Assembly (NCBI RefSeq): GCF_024139115.2
Contig: NC_085141.1
Location: 371,775,925 to 371,839,924 of the forward strand
Length of the DNA: 64,000 bases
Reading direction: 5' to 3'
DNA from: Armigeres subalbatus
Taxonomy: Eukaryota; Arthropoda; Insecta; Diptera; Culicidae
Shown here: piece after piece, positions 1 to 11,119 of the stretch
How positions within the stretch are numbered: the stretch's first letter is position 1
Layout: each line of letters opens with the position of its first letter
Program-made: the position numbers and the translations under genes
The notes under the pieces: model-generated
Told to the model about the DNA's origin: nothing
Seen by the model: only the letters and a program-made list of their open reading frames with translations
Databases searched by the model: none

Positions 1-713
1 GGACATAACCAGCTGAATGAAGAGAAATCACTTTTTCCGGTCTATTAGGTTTATTCTAATCCAATGATGGAAGGATGTGCTTTTACTGGTGATTCGATTT
101 TTGCGTCCGGCTGCCGAAGGACATTCGGCGTTGCGTCAAAGCCAACCCATCTAATTTTGGTTTTCCCATATCCCACGATCCCCCGCCAACGGAGGAAAAA
201 TCGAACGCATTTTAATAAACTTTAAAATTAAATCTTCCATCACGGATACTCATCAATCTTCGATGAATACAACTTTCGGATGTTCTAAATCATTCGAAAG
301 CTATTTACCACCCCATCATACTCCTACTGCGACCAAGTAAAACTGGGAAATAAAGCAATTTAAAATTGGTTTAAGCGTTGGGTTATTGGAGGAAAATCTC
401 GGTTGTTTTTAAAATATTCCACCCCTTGTTGCCTCTTTTCCGATGTGAACCACCTTTGTTCGTTTTAGGGTCGTTTTATGCCCAAGGAAATGGGGAAGGG
501 GTGATGTCTGCACACGTTCAGCGTTCAGGTACTAATAAAATGCTATAAAAATGTAAAAACAGATATAGAAATGTGACCAGAATAATGTATTTTAAAACTC
601 TAGTGCTTCACGATAGTCCGAATGTAGAGACACAAAACCGTCTACTGTCTCTGTTTCATAATGCCGGGTTCAATACAATAGCATAATCACCAATATCATA
701 CCGTTTTGACTCA
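1..713. other. unique-looking non-coding DNA
   Basis: I see no coding potential, repeat unit or terminal repeat in this stretch. Base composition is ordinary and short open frames are not supported by any motif. It is most simply intergenic host DNA left of the solo LTR. Confidence 0.4.
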
Positions 714-717
714 AATT

Positions 718-1768
718 TGTAACCGTTTGGTTACAAATTATAGATTTTTGTTTTGTATATATGTTGTTTTGTTGGAGCCTTCACGTTTCTCGTGTAATAC
801 CAGCAGAGCTACCACAGAAGCGTTAGGGTTTGGTACCGCTGTAATTATATGAGAGTGCTATAAAATATCCAACATGGCATCATGCTTGGAGGAATGCCAT
901 GTTGGATGAAAGCGAATTGCAAAATTAGCGGGAAAATATGGGAAGAATTTGATATTAAAGGGTAGCCATTGCCCAATTTCGGCCTCTTTAACATCAGGCG
1001 TCCGTGTGCTGTAGACGTGTTTTAAGTGCAGTGAGAACAGTGAACAACCCCCCCCCCTCCTCCCTTTGCTAGCAGGAGCTAGATTGCACATTGGGGAAAA
1101 GTGTTCAGGACCTCTTTTGTTCTCTTTTGCTCTCTTTTTTCTACGTCGTTTTTGAACTGCTTTCCGTCCAGCACACGGTTCGGCCCGTGAAGCCGTCAGG
1201 CTTCCGCGCCTAAATCGTAAAGGATTCTGTCGTCCTTCATCGGACGATTCCTCGGGCCGTAGAGCCCTAATCGTCAAGGAGGAATTCCCCTCTCGGCCGT
1301 CCAAGGTGGCTAAGCCACGGCCGGCCGATCGCGCCTACGAGGGAAGACGCCTGCCCACCATCGTCCAGCAACGCCCGCTGGCCCCGTCGGACGAAGACCG
1401 TCCGTTCACCGCTCGCCTCGCTATTCCGGCGAGATTTCTGGTCGCACAGCTCGACAGGAGTCGCTGTGTCGGCCATTCTGCTCCCATCACCAACAGCAGC
1501 AGCGGTATGTACCGGTACCATCGTTAAAACTAGGTCACACTTAACAAATTAACACAAATTTATTACACAGAACAACACGCACACGCCACAATTAGGAAAA
1601 ATAAATTATATGAGTAAAGTGAAAGTTCTGTGTTGTTAGTTTTTGTTTACCGCGAAAAACCCTTGATTACCCAGTAGTTAGCCGACCCTGGGATTGCCGG
1701 AGAGTCTCTTGTGTCCTGGTCTGGCCTGGCTATTGATTGTTGTCGATTAGAAAAAAGGGGGAGTTTCA
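718..1768 (-). mobile_element. solo LTR (Gypsy-type), copy 1
   Basis: A 1051-bp unit that on the minus strand begins TGAAACT and ends GGTTACA, so it has the TG...CA termini of an LTR. It is flanked by a 4-bp duplication, AATT, at 714-717 and 1769-1772. A second copy at 9383-10464 lies in the opposite orientation with its own different duplication. No internal retrotransposon region sits next to either copy, so both read as solo LTRs left by LTR-LTR recombination. A 4-bp duplication is usual for Ty3/gypsy elements. The GC-rich interior (about 1150-1520) gives open frames on both strands, but these frames do not match any protein I know and I do not call them genes. Confidence 0.7.
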
Positions 1769-1772
1769 AATT

Positions 1773-2700
1773 CCGAACATGACTCATATTCCGAGTACTC
1801 GCTTTTAAATGGCCAATTTAACTTTATTCGTATAATTCATTGGCGGAGGAAAAGGAAAACTCTAGGGGGGGCTGACTTGTTTATTAATGTTTCTAGGGGC
1901 CTTCCAGAATCCACGTGGTCATATTTTTTGAAGATTTTCAACCCCCCTCCCCCCATGTGGTTTATCGTGGTCATTTGGCAGACCCCCCTACCCCCCTATG
2001 ATCACGTGGTTTTCAAGTACAGAACAAAAATTAACAAAAACATTATATAACAAAAACATATGGTTAACCTGATCAATTTTGAAGATGAAGTATTTCAACT
2101 GACTCAAAATCAAACTAAACCCAGCATGGAAATTATAAATTTTCATGAATTCGAACATTTTGATGATGCTATCATGTTGTAATGTGTATCAGGTATTAGG
2201 ATATCTAGAACTCGCACACCTTCGATACATCAGGATACAAAAAAAAATGTGGACTCGCGAATATATTATAAAAATTTCGAGAGAAATTTATAATGGTTTA
2301 GAAATTTTCCAAATATCCCTGTATTTTTTTATTTTTTTTTAAATTTCTTTATTAAAGTGATTTTTTAAAACAATTATAAAAATCATCACTGAATATCCCT
2401 ATTCTAAGAGTATTTGGCACCTTCCATAGCTCTGGAGGTACTGGAAATTCTTAAGATATATTAACCTCAGCGAAGCATCTGATCTGAACTCTTACAACAA
2501 AAAGTTTATCAGAGAATCACATAGTTAATATGTAATCTTGGAGATGCAAATAAAACTTCCTACTGTTGTTTCTTTTGAGTAGCATTCCTGTAGAAATTCC
2601 AATATTGTTTTCAGAATCATCAAATTAGTTTACCTTCCAATTTTAATAGGTTTTTCTAAGGGTATACATATTTTATTCAGAATCTCAAAACGACTAAAAT
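1773..2700. other. AT-rich DNA without a recognised feature
   Basis: Between the solo LTR and the AT-rich palindrome I find only low-complexity and AT-rich sequence with C-rich runs near 1940-2000. No gene or element ends are visible. Confidence 0.35.
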
Positions 2701-2704
2701 AAAT

Positions 2705-3556
2705 ACTCCCCCTAAACAATTAGAAAATTCCCAAAAAAAAAAATAGAAAATTGCCTATAAAGAAATCAGGGTATGAGCAATAAATAAATATAAAATTTCC
2801 ACAAATAAAACAAAATTTCCATGAACAATTAAAAAATTTCCACAAAACAAAAAAAAATAAGCACTTTTAAAAGCAAAAATTGCAATTATAAAAGAAGAAA
2901 TTTCCATAAAAAAAATTAAATGTTCCACAAAAAAAAATACAAAATTTCCATAAATAAATCAATATTAGCAATAAAAAATTACAAAATTTTCCACAAAATA
3001 AATATATTTTTTCCATAATAAATAAAAATTTTCCACAAAATGATCAATAAAGAGCAATAAAAAAATAAGAATATATATAAAGAAATATAAAAAAGCAATC
3101 AAACTATTTTGTTTTCTCCATAGATGACCCCTTCTTTAAAAACGTTTAAAGTTCATGTAAAATTTCATCAGCTTTATTGCTTTCTTGTATTTTTTTTATG
3201 AAAATTTGCTTACATTTTTATTGCTCTTTATTGATTATTTTGTGGAAAATTTTTAAATTTTTATGGAAAAAAAAATATTTATTTTGTGGAAAATTTTGTA
3301 ATTGTTTATTGCTAATATTGATTTATTTATGGAAATTTTGAATTTTTTTCGTGGAACATTTTCATTCCTTTATTGAAAATTCTTCTTTTATAATTGCTAT
3401 TTTGCTTTTAAAAGTGCTTATTTATTTTTGTTTTGTGGAAAATTCTTAATTGTTTATGGAAATTTTGTTTTATTTGTGGAAATTTTATAATTATTTATTG
3501 CTAATACCCTGATTTCTTTATTGGCAATTTCCTAATTGTTTATGGCAAATTTCTAA
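2705..3556. repeat. long AT-rich imperfect palindrome
   Basis: The stretch from about 2709 to 3085 is repeated as its reverse complement from about 3195 to 3556, with a spacer near 3095-3190. Shared landmarks in the same mirrored order include AAATCAGGGTAT, AAGCACTTTTAAAAGCA, ATCAATATTAGCAATAA and many TTTCCACAAA words. Arms are about 370 bp and diverged by small changes. No coding potential. It could be a fold-back element or an inverted duplication; a transcript would form a long hairpin. Confidence 0.75.
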
Positions 3557-3644
3557 TTTTAAATGGAAATTTTATTTTGCTGCCTCTCAAAACTCTCTTC
3601 ATTATGCCGAGATTCTATGATTCTAATCAGAACCGTAACACAAT

Positions 3645-4503
3645 GTCCTTTATAGTCATCATGTACTAATTGGAGCTGTTTACATCCCGCCTGACCGCAG
3701 TAACGATGCGGCTTTATTAGACGAACATGTGGCTTCCGTTCGTGAGCTGTGCGAAAACGATTCTTATGATGACCGGATCTTAATCTGCGGTGATTGCAAC
3801 CAACCCCGGCTTCATTGGACACGTCGTACGGTCGGCAACGTAGTGCTTGCTTGAAACATATCTATTCCTTCATCTAGTGCGGCTCTAATTGATGGAATAA
3901 CCTTCCTAAACTTGACCCAAGAAAACTGGCATCGTAATCATCATGATCGTATTTTGGATCTAGTCTTCTGCTCGAACAGTCTTAAGCCCAACATCAACAC
4001 GGCAGCCGTTCCACTATTGCCTATCGACTTGCATCATCCTCCGTTAGAAATGATCTTTCCTATTCAACGTACTTTCCGCTCTGACGACATCCACCCTGTG
4101 GATTACGAACCGATTCCCGATTGCAATAAGATCGATTATGACGCGTTATCTGATTATGTCCGTACCTTTGATTGGGGCTACCTGAATGATTTCCAAGATG
4201 TTAATGATATGGCGGACAGTTTCTGTAGTATCGTTCAACAATGGCTACAACTAAACGTGCCTCCAAAGTCGTCCACTTTTGCCCGTCCGGAGTACACCTT
4301 TTCTTCGGAACCTAAAACGTGTTAAAAATGCCAGTCAACGAAAGCATCGTGCAAAACAGTCTGCTGAGAGCAAAATCAGCTTCCGGCGCGCCAGTAATGC
4401 ATACCGTCGTTTGAATTCAACTCTGTATAAGGCACATGTTATGAGTTATATTTTTAGAAATTTGTCAATAGCAAAAAGAAAAATTCATCCCTACCAAGTA
4501 ATG
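3645..4503 (+). pseudogene. non-LTR retrotransposon endonuclease fragment
   Basis: This is the remains of an apurinic-type LINE endonuclease. Reading along the plus strand, conceptual translation gives GAVYIPP, then ILICGDCNQPRLHW (the family GDFN motif with Cys for Phe), then ILDLVFCSN and LPIDLHHPPLEM, where the catalytic SDH is degraded. The linker PVRSTPFLRNLKRVKNA follows. The frame is broken near 3855 and 4300. It ends at 4503 where the A tail of a Juan-like fragment begins in opposite orientation, and no reverse transcriptase remains. The clade looks Jockey/CR1/Loner-like, but I cannot place it exactly. Confidence 0.7.
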
Positions 4504-5129
4504 TTTTTTTTAAACTAATTTTATTTGCTAATTATCTAATACATGCATTCATCTCTTAGACTAGGTGTCCCGTGTTTTCTTAACACTATCATCCTTATTT
4601 GCTATATCATATTTTTAGTTATTATTAATACATTTCAATTGCCTCTGGCAGAATTTTTTTCCTCTGGTTGAATTGAACCATGTAGGAATTACAAAGTTTT
4701 CTACTTAAACTAAACTTAACCTAATTTATACTAAGGGTACAAGGAGCTAATCGTTGCAATAGAAGATTGCAACGATTTTTGTCTAAAATTGGAAATTATT
4801 TTGTTGGACATTTGTTGCATTGTCTCAATATTAGAAATTCTATGAAGTTCATTGGTACTATACCACGGAGGCAACTTCAGAATCATTTTCAAAATTTTAT
4901 CCTCTGGAGTGCCTTCTTTCTGGTATTGCAGCAACTAGTCCATATTGGCACAGCATACAACATGGCAGGTCTAAAAATTTGTTTGTAAATCAAGAGTTTG
5001 TTCTTGAGACAAAGTTTGAATTTCTGTTTATAAGTGGATATAGACACTTAATATATTTGTTGCATTTGGCTTGAAGGCCTTCAATGTGATTTTTAAAAGT
5101 TAATTTTTGATCTAGCAGAAGTCCTAAAT
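4504..5129 (-). mobile_element. Juan-like LINE, 3' fragment (copy C)
   Basis: The minus strand carries the last part of the reverse transcriptase ORF and the 3' UTR of the Juan-like element, with its A tail appearing as the T run at 4504-4511. It is nearly identical to 45333-45955 of the full copy. The sequence stops at about 5129, 5'-truncated, and 12 bp later the plus-strand Juan copy A begins. C-terminal translation includes KMILKLPPWYSTNELHRIS. A small deletion relative to the other copies lies near 4905. Confidence 0.85.
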
Positions 5130-5824
5130 GAATGCTCAACTCCTTCATTGCAGCCTACTTGCCTTTTCAATGCAATGGGCAGCAAAAGAATTTGTTGAAA
5201 GCTGATCTTCAAATTCTGACTCGCAACAAATCAAAATTCTTCGTAATTGGTGACTTCAATGCCAAACACCGTTCATGGAATAATGCTCAAAGCAATTCCA
5301 ATGGTAAAATTTTATTTGAAGATTGTTCTGCGGGATATTATACTATTCAATATCCCAATGGACCAACTTGTTTTTCTTCCAGTCGAAATCCTTCTACAAT
5401 TGATTTAGTTTTAACGGATTCAAGTCAGCTGTGTGGCCAATTGGTAACTGATGCTGACTTTGACTCTGATCACCTTCCTGTGACATTTGAAATCTCACAA
5501 GAAGCCATTTATAATCCAATCAGTTAATTATCATAGAGCTGATTGGGATTTATATAAAACGTATATCGATAGGAATTTTGATGTTGATATTCCTCTCGAT
5601 ACCAAAAGTGATATTGATAATGCTCTCGTATCTTTGACAAATTTAATTGTCGAAGCCAGAGGCATTGCAATTCCGAAATGTGAAGTTAAATTCAACTCCA
5701 TTATTATTGACGACGATCTTCAGCTACTGATCTGTCTTAAAAATGTGAGAAGAAGGGAATACCAAAGATCTCGCGATCCCGCGTTGAAAGTTATTTGGCG
5801 AGATTTGCAAAATGAAATTAAAAA

Positions 5825-6345
5825 CCAGATCAATCCACCTAGCGTTGGTGGTGCCTTTCTCGCGCATTAAAAAAATAAGAAAAACACATTAGAGAGGTCG
5901 AAATAGCACTTTAGGGTGATATATTCAACTTTTTCCATCAATTCATATGCATTTGCGGTCGTTTTAATGCATTGCTGCAATACCTGAAAAAAATTTTTTT
6001 TTCGTTTTTGAAAAAAAAATCCCAAGGGGGGACCCTTGGCATAAAAACAATGTTTTTTTAATACCTTTGGAACGCAATGACCGATCAAGCCAATTTTCAA
6101 TAGGAAACAACTAGACCGCGTCAACTGCAACTTGTTGCGAGCAAATCGAACAATGCTAAGTACCAAAAAGTGTGTCTCACATTTTTGTACACACACATAC
6201 ATACATACACACATACAGACATCACCTCAATTCGTCGAGCTGAGTCGATTGATATATAACACTATGGGTCTCCGAGCCTTCTATCAAAAGTTCGGTTTTG
6301 GAGTGATCCTATAGCCTTTACGTATACTTTGTATACGAGAAAGGC
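5825..6345 (+). mobile_element. A-tract-inserted non-autonomous element, copy 1
   Basis: A 521-bp insertion in the Juan endonuclease/RT linker. It starts CCAGATCAATCCACCTAGCG with GGTGCCTTTCTCG just inside, and ends TATACGAGAAAGGC. AAAA is present on both sides (5821-5824 and 6346-6349), matching the uninterrupted Juan sequence. The same family is at 35705-36047 and 41054-43235, each with A or T runs at both ends. It contains a CA-rich microsatellite near 6188-6225. No coding region. The ends are not a perfect inverted repeat, so the superfamily is uncertain. Confidence 0.75.
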
Positions 6346-6581
6346 AAAACGTTTCGCTATTCTGAGAAATACCAACTTTGAGAATAACGTCTCGAAGTTG
6401 GATCCCAGTTCGAAACCCTTTTGGAAATTAACAAAAATTCTTAAAAAACCTCAAAAGCCCATTCCAGCGCTTAAAGAGGGAAATAAAATTTTATTAACAA
6501 ATGGCGAAAAGGCTCAAAAACTTGCTCAGCAGTTCGAGAGTGCCCATAATTTTAGTCTAGGTCTCACTAGTCCAATTGAGG

Positions 6582-8635
6582 GAGACCGAAGGAGACCTTG
6601 ACCGGGTTAGATGGATTTGTTTCTCTGCTGTCATATTTTTCTTTAATTTCAGGCCCAATTTTTTCTGGATTTTTGGATTCTTTTGTGTACATCTGATTCT
6701 GCGGTCTGATCCTACTTGCCTATAGCTTCCTGAGGCTATGAAACTTATAAGACGTGGTGATTACGTGCTCAAGAACCTTTCAAATTATTCGAATGGAGCT
6801 GATTCTTCGTGTTGAAGTCGACGATTCTGAAGATACGATAAAGGATTTTGTTGAGTATATTTTTTCTTGTTTTTTTAAATTAAATTATGTGTTTGCTTCT
6901 GTTCCTCGGTTTCCAATAATGTATGGATACTTGTGAGGAAACTTTAAATTGCATCATAGAGTAGTGATTCTCAGTCTCATTGTTTGTCTCGCAGTATATT
7001 GGGCTAGAGCTTTGAAATGTCCGATCTGGGGTATTGGGACTTAGAGTCACTGCGTGCGGTTGGATCAGGGCAGAATTTTATTGCAATCTGCCGGCCGACT
7101 CTTTTTTTTGCTTTGATCGTGTCGTGAGGAAAGGTTTTGGAATCGGTGTGAATTTTAGTCAGGATGCCAGCCAAGGATGTTATTTTTTCTTAGCTTTCGT
7201 ACAAGTGCTAGCTAAGGATGGAAGCTTGTTTTTGTTTCGTAGAGAGATCTTTTGGGAGGGAGACGCTTGAGATGCTGGGAATCGCTGTCATAGAAGAAGA
7301 CGATCTAACGAAACAGCCTACTTCTTCTAAGCTATTTCGCATAAACTTTACAACAGCAAACATTTGTGTATTTTGTAGGTGTCAAACTATTGTATGTAGG
7401 GGAAAATACCTATATTCTTGGCAGTCTAAGACATTCGCCAAATTGAAGGATGGGAATAATAGAAAGTTACATTAAAACACAGGGTGGAACTCAACTGGTA
7501 TACATTTGTATGCTCTTCCTTTGATGATTGGTGCTCACTAAATATAACAACTATTAACAAAAAATCAGTAATTTTGATATTAATGTAACAGGTCAACCCT
7601 TCATTTATTGGCATAGCAATTTCTATCATCAGCACGTCGAGATTCTTGCATTGTAGAATTACGACGCATGAAAATTCCAGAAAAAATATTCGCACCACTC
7701 GATTATTCAGTCCAATTAAACAAAAACTTTTGTTTTGCTGCTGTTATTCCAAACACCACTAATTTGCTATAATATCAATATTTATCGTTATATTTGAAAA
7801 ATAAATCAGCGGTGGAAAGGTAAATGAGAATCGTACACGGTTATTCAACCGTTAAAGTTTCTACGGATAGAGGGTTGGATTATTTTTATGCCATCTTAAA
7901 TCAAATTACCTAACCAAGTTCATCAATTGATAGCCTGGTTTAATCAAAAAGGGAAAACTTCATATTAAATTATTTGTATAAATTTATGTTTCGTAACATT
8001 GTGACTCCAATGTTTCTCTATTTCGACGAAGCTCTGGTGTTTTTTCTTTTTTCAAATCGAGCGACAATTGTGATGTCTTGCAGAGCTTCAATGACGATTT
8101 CGAGGATACATTCACTGCTTTATATTTCGGATAAATTGTGAGATCGTATCATTTTATTTATCCCAACCTTTTTAACTTATTTACACTCTTTTCGATCATT
8201 TTATCGTTAACTTGGTTCATAGTAATTGCAAGTAATTGGACAAGTGGACTGGGTGTAACGAGGAGGATCACCATTAAATAGAAGTAAGAAACATATAAAT
8301 GGTAAGATACAACAACTATTTAAAAATATATGTAATAATGAATTAAACTAAATGCGCGCTGAATTCAAAATATATTATATACATTTTGAATCCGGAAGTT
8401 TGATTATGGTACCCTTATCCATTTGATAAACGGTAGCATAACCAGGCGGGGCTTACTGTTAGTGATAGTGACCTCGGAGTGGACATGAAATACCAGGCAC
8501 TCTGAAACGGGTCACTGGAGCTGCAGTAGAGCTAGCACTTTCTAACTCCCGAATTAAATCTGACTGTTTTAACAGACAGCTTTCTGCCATAACATCACTG
8601 CCAGACAGTGGGGGTTAGTTTGTACACACACACAC
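6582..8635 (+). mobile_element. unclassified 2-kb retroposed insertion
   Basis: A 2054-bp insertion into Juan copy A, flanked by a 23-bp direct duplication at 6559-6581 and 8636-8658 that begins AGGTCTCACTAG. A duplication this long points to target-primed reverse transcription. The right end finishes in (AC)n at about 8624-8635, which would be its 3' tail on the plus strand. Several short open frames lie at 6754-7475, but none matches a protein family I know. It may be a LINE with its coding region lost, or another retroposed sequence. Confidence 0.65.
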
Positions 8636-9382
8636 AGGTCTCACTAGTCCAATTGAGGATCAGGTTACACGGAGCTTCGAAGACATTCTCAATCAAGAGA
8701 ATGTTTTTGACCCTTCGTTGGGAACTAATTTGGATGAAGTGAGATCTATTACTAGAAAATTTAAAAATATGAAAGCCCCGGGTGATGATGGTATTTTCTA
8801 CACACTTATCAAAAAACTTCCTGAGAGCTCTTTATCCTTTTTGGTTAATATATTTAACAAATATTTTCAATTGGCATACTTCCCAGATAAATGGAAAAAC
8901 GCCAAAGTTGTTCCTATTTTGAAGCCGGACAAAAATCTAGCTGAGGCTTCTAGTTATCGCCCAATCAGTTTGCTTTCTTCAATAAGCAAACTGTTTGAAA
9001 AGATTATTTTAAATAGAATGATGGTTCATATTAATGACAATTCTATTTTTGCTGATGAGCAATTTGGTTTTTGCCATGGGCATTCAACCACCCATCAGTT
9101 ATTAAGAGTAACGAATTTAATTCGGCTCAACATATCTGAAGGATATTCGACTGGAGTTGTTATTCTTGATATAGAGAAAGCATTTGACAGTGTTTGGCAT
9201 GAAGGTTTGATTGTAAGATTGATGAATTTTAATTTTCCTCTGTACATCATTAAACTGATCCAAAATTATTTATCAGATCGCTCACTGCAAGTAAACTATC
9301 AGAATTCTAAATCTGATAGATTAAATGTAAGGCAGCATACTGGGGCCCATATTGTATAACATTTTTACTTCTGACTTACCTG

Positions 9383-10464
9383 TGAAACTAAATATTTCTT
9401 AATCGTCAACAATCACAATAGCCAGGCCAGACCAGGACACAAGAGACTCTCCGGCAATCCCAGGGTCGGCTAACTACTGGGTAATCAAGGGTTTTTCGCG
9501 GTAAACAAAAACTAACACCGGGAACTTTCACTTTACTTGTATAATTTTTATTTGTTCCTAATTGTGGCGTGTGCGTGTTGTTCTGTGTTATCAAATTGTG
9601 TGTTAATTTGTTAAGTGTTACCTATTTTTATGTTGGTACCGGTACATACCGCTGCTGCTTCGGTTGTTGGGGCCGGAATAGCCGGCACAGCGACTCCTGT
9701 CCAGCTGTGCGGCCAGAAATCTCGCCGGAATAGCGAGGCGAGCGGCTATGCGGACAATCGTCGTCCGACGGGACCAGCGGGCGTTGCTGGACGATGGTGG
9801 GCAGGCGTCTTCCCTCGTAGGTGCGATCGGCCGGCCGTGGCTTAGCCACCTTGGACGGCCGAGAGGGGAATTCCTCCTTGACGTTTAGGGCCTACGGCCC
9901 GAGGAATCGTCCGGTGAAGGACGTTACAATCCTTGACGGATTAGGCGCGGAAGCCAAATGACTTCGCGGGCCGAACCGTGTGCTGGACGAATTGGCAGTT
10001 CGAAAAAGACGTAGAAAAAGAGGTCCTAATGGACACAAGAATTAACTTCAAGTTCCACAGTACAGGGTTCAGAATTACCTGAACACTTTTTCCCCGGAGT
10101 TCACACTAGCTCCTGCTAGAAAAAGGGGGGGGGGTTCACTTGATTTTCTGCACTTCACTTCCACTTCACAGCACACGGACGCCTGATATACTAAGAGGCC
10201 GAAATTGGGCAATGGCTACTCTTTTATATCAATTTCTTCCCATATTTTCCCGCTAATTTTGCAATTCGCTTTCATCCAACATTGCATTCTTCCAAGCATG
10301 ATGCCATGTTGGATATTTTATAGCACCCTCATGCTATTACAGCGGTACCAAACCCTAACGCTTCTGTGGTAGCTCTGTTGTTTTTACACGAGAAACGTGA
10401 AGGTTCCGAAACAAACAATAATATACCAAAACAAAAATCAACAATTTGTAACCAAACGGTTACA
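9383..10464 (+). mobile_element. solo LTR (Gypsy-type), copy 2
   Basis: A 1082-bp unit starting TGAAACT and ending CGGTTACA. It interrupts the Juan reverse transcriptase with a CCTG duplication at 9379-9382 and 10465-10468; removing it and one CCTG restores the sequence seen at about 46225. It is the same family as 718-1768 in reverse orientation and has several small indels relative to it. The Juan insertion must predate this LTR. Confidence 0.75.
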
Positions 10465-11119
10465 CCTGATTTACCACCAGGGTGTCAAAAATCTTTGTTT
10501 GCAGATGACACAGGTCTCTCAGCCAAAGGGCGAAGCCTTCGTGTCATTTGTAGTAGATTGCAAAAAAGTTTGGATATTTTCTCCACTTACTTGCAAAAAT
10601 GGAAAAGTTCCCCGAATGCTTCCAAAACTCAGCTTATAATTTTCCCACATAAGCCGAGAGCTTCTTATTTGAAACTTTCTAGCAGACATATTGTCACTAT
10701 GAATGGGGTTCCAATTAATTGGTCTAGCGAAGCTAAATATTTAGGACTTCTGCTAGATCAAAAAATAACTTTTAAAAATCACATTGAAGGCCTTCAATCC
10801 AAATGTAACAAATATATTAAGTGTCTATATCCACTTATAAACAGAAAATCAAAACTTTGTCTTAAGAACAAACTTTTGATTTACACACATATTTTTAGAC
10901 CTGCCATGTTGTATGCTGTGCCAATATGGACTAGTTGCAGCAATACCAGAAAGAAGGCACTCCAGAGGATTCAAAATAAAATTTTGTAAATGATTCTGAA
11001 GTTGCCTCCGTGGTATAGTACCAATGAACTTCATAGAATTTCTAATATTGAGACATTGCAACAAATGTCCAACAAAATAATTTCCAATTTTAGATAAAAA
11101 TCGTTGCAATCTTCTATTG

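Noticed and set aside
858..1527. Overlapping open frames of 73-148 codons on both strands in the GC-rich block
   Set aside because: They lie inside a solo LTR found twice, overlap each other on both strands and show no known domain.
4504..5870. Twin-priming (5' inversion) of one Juan insertion
   Set aside because: The inverted piece has its own A tail and 3' UTR, which twin priming would not give.
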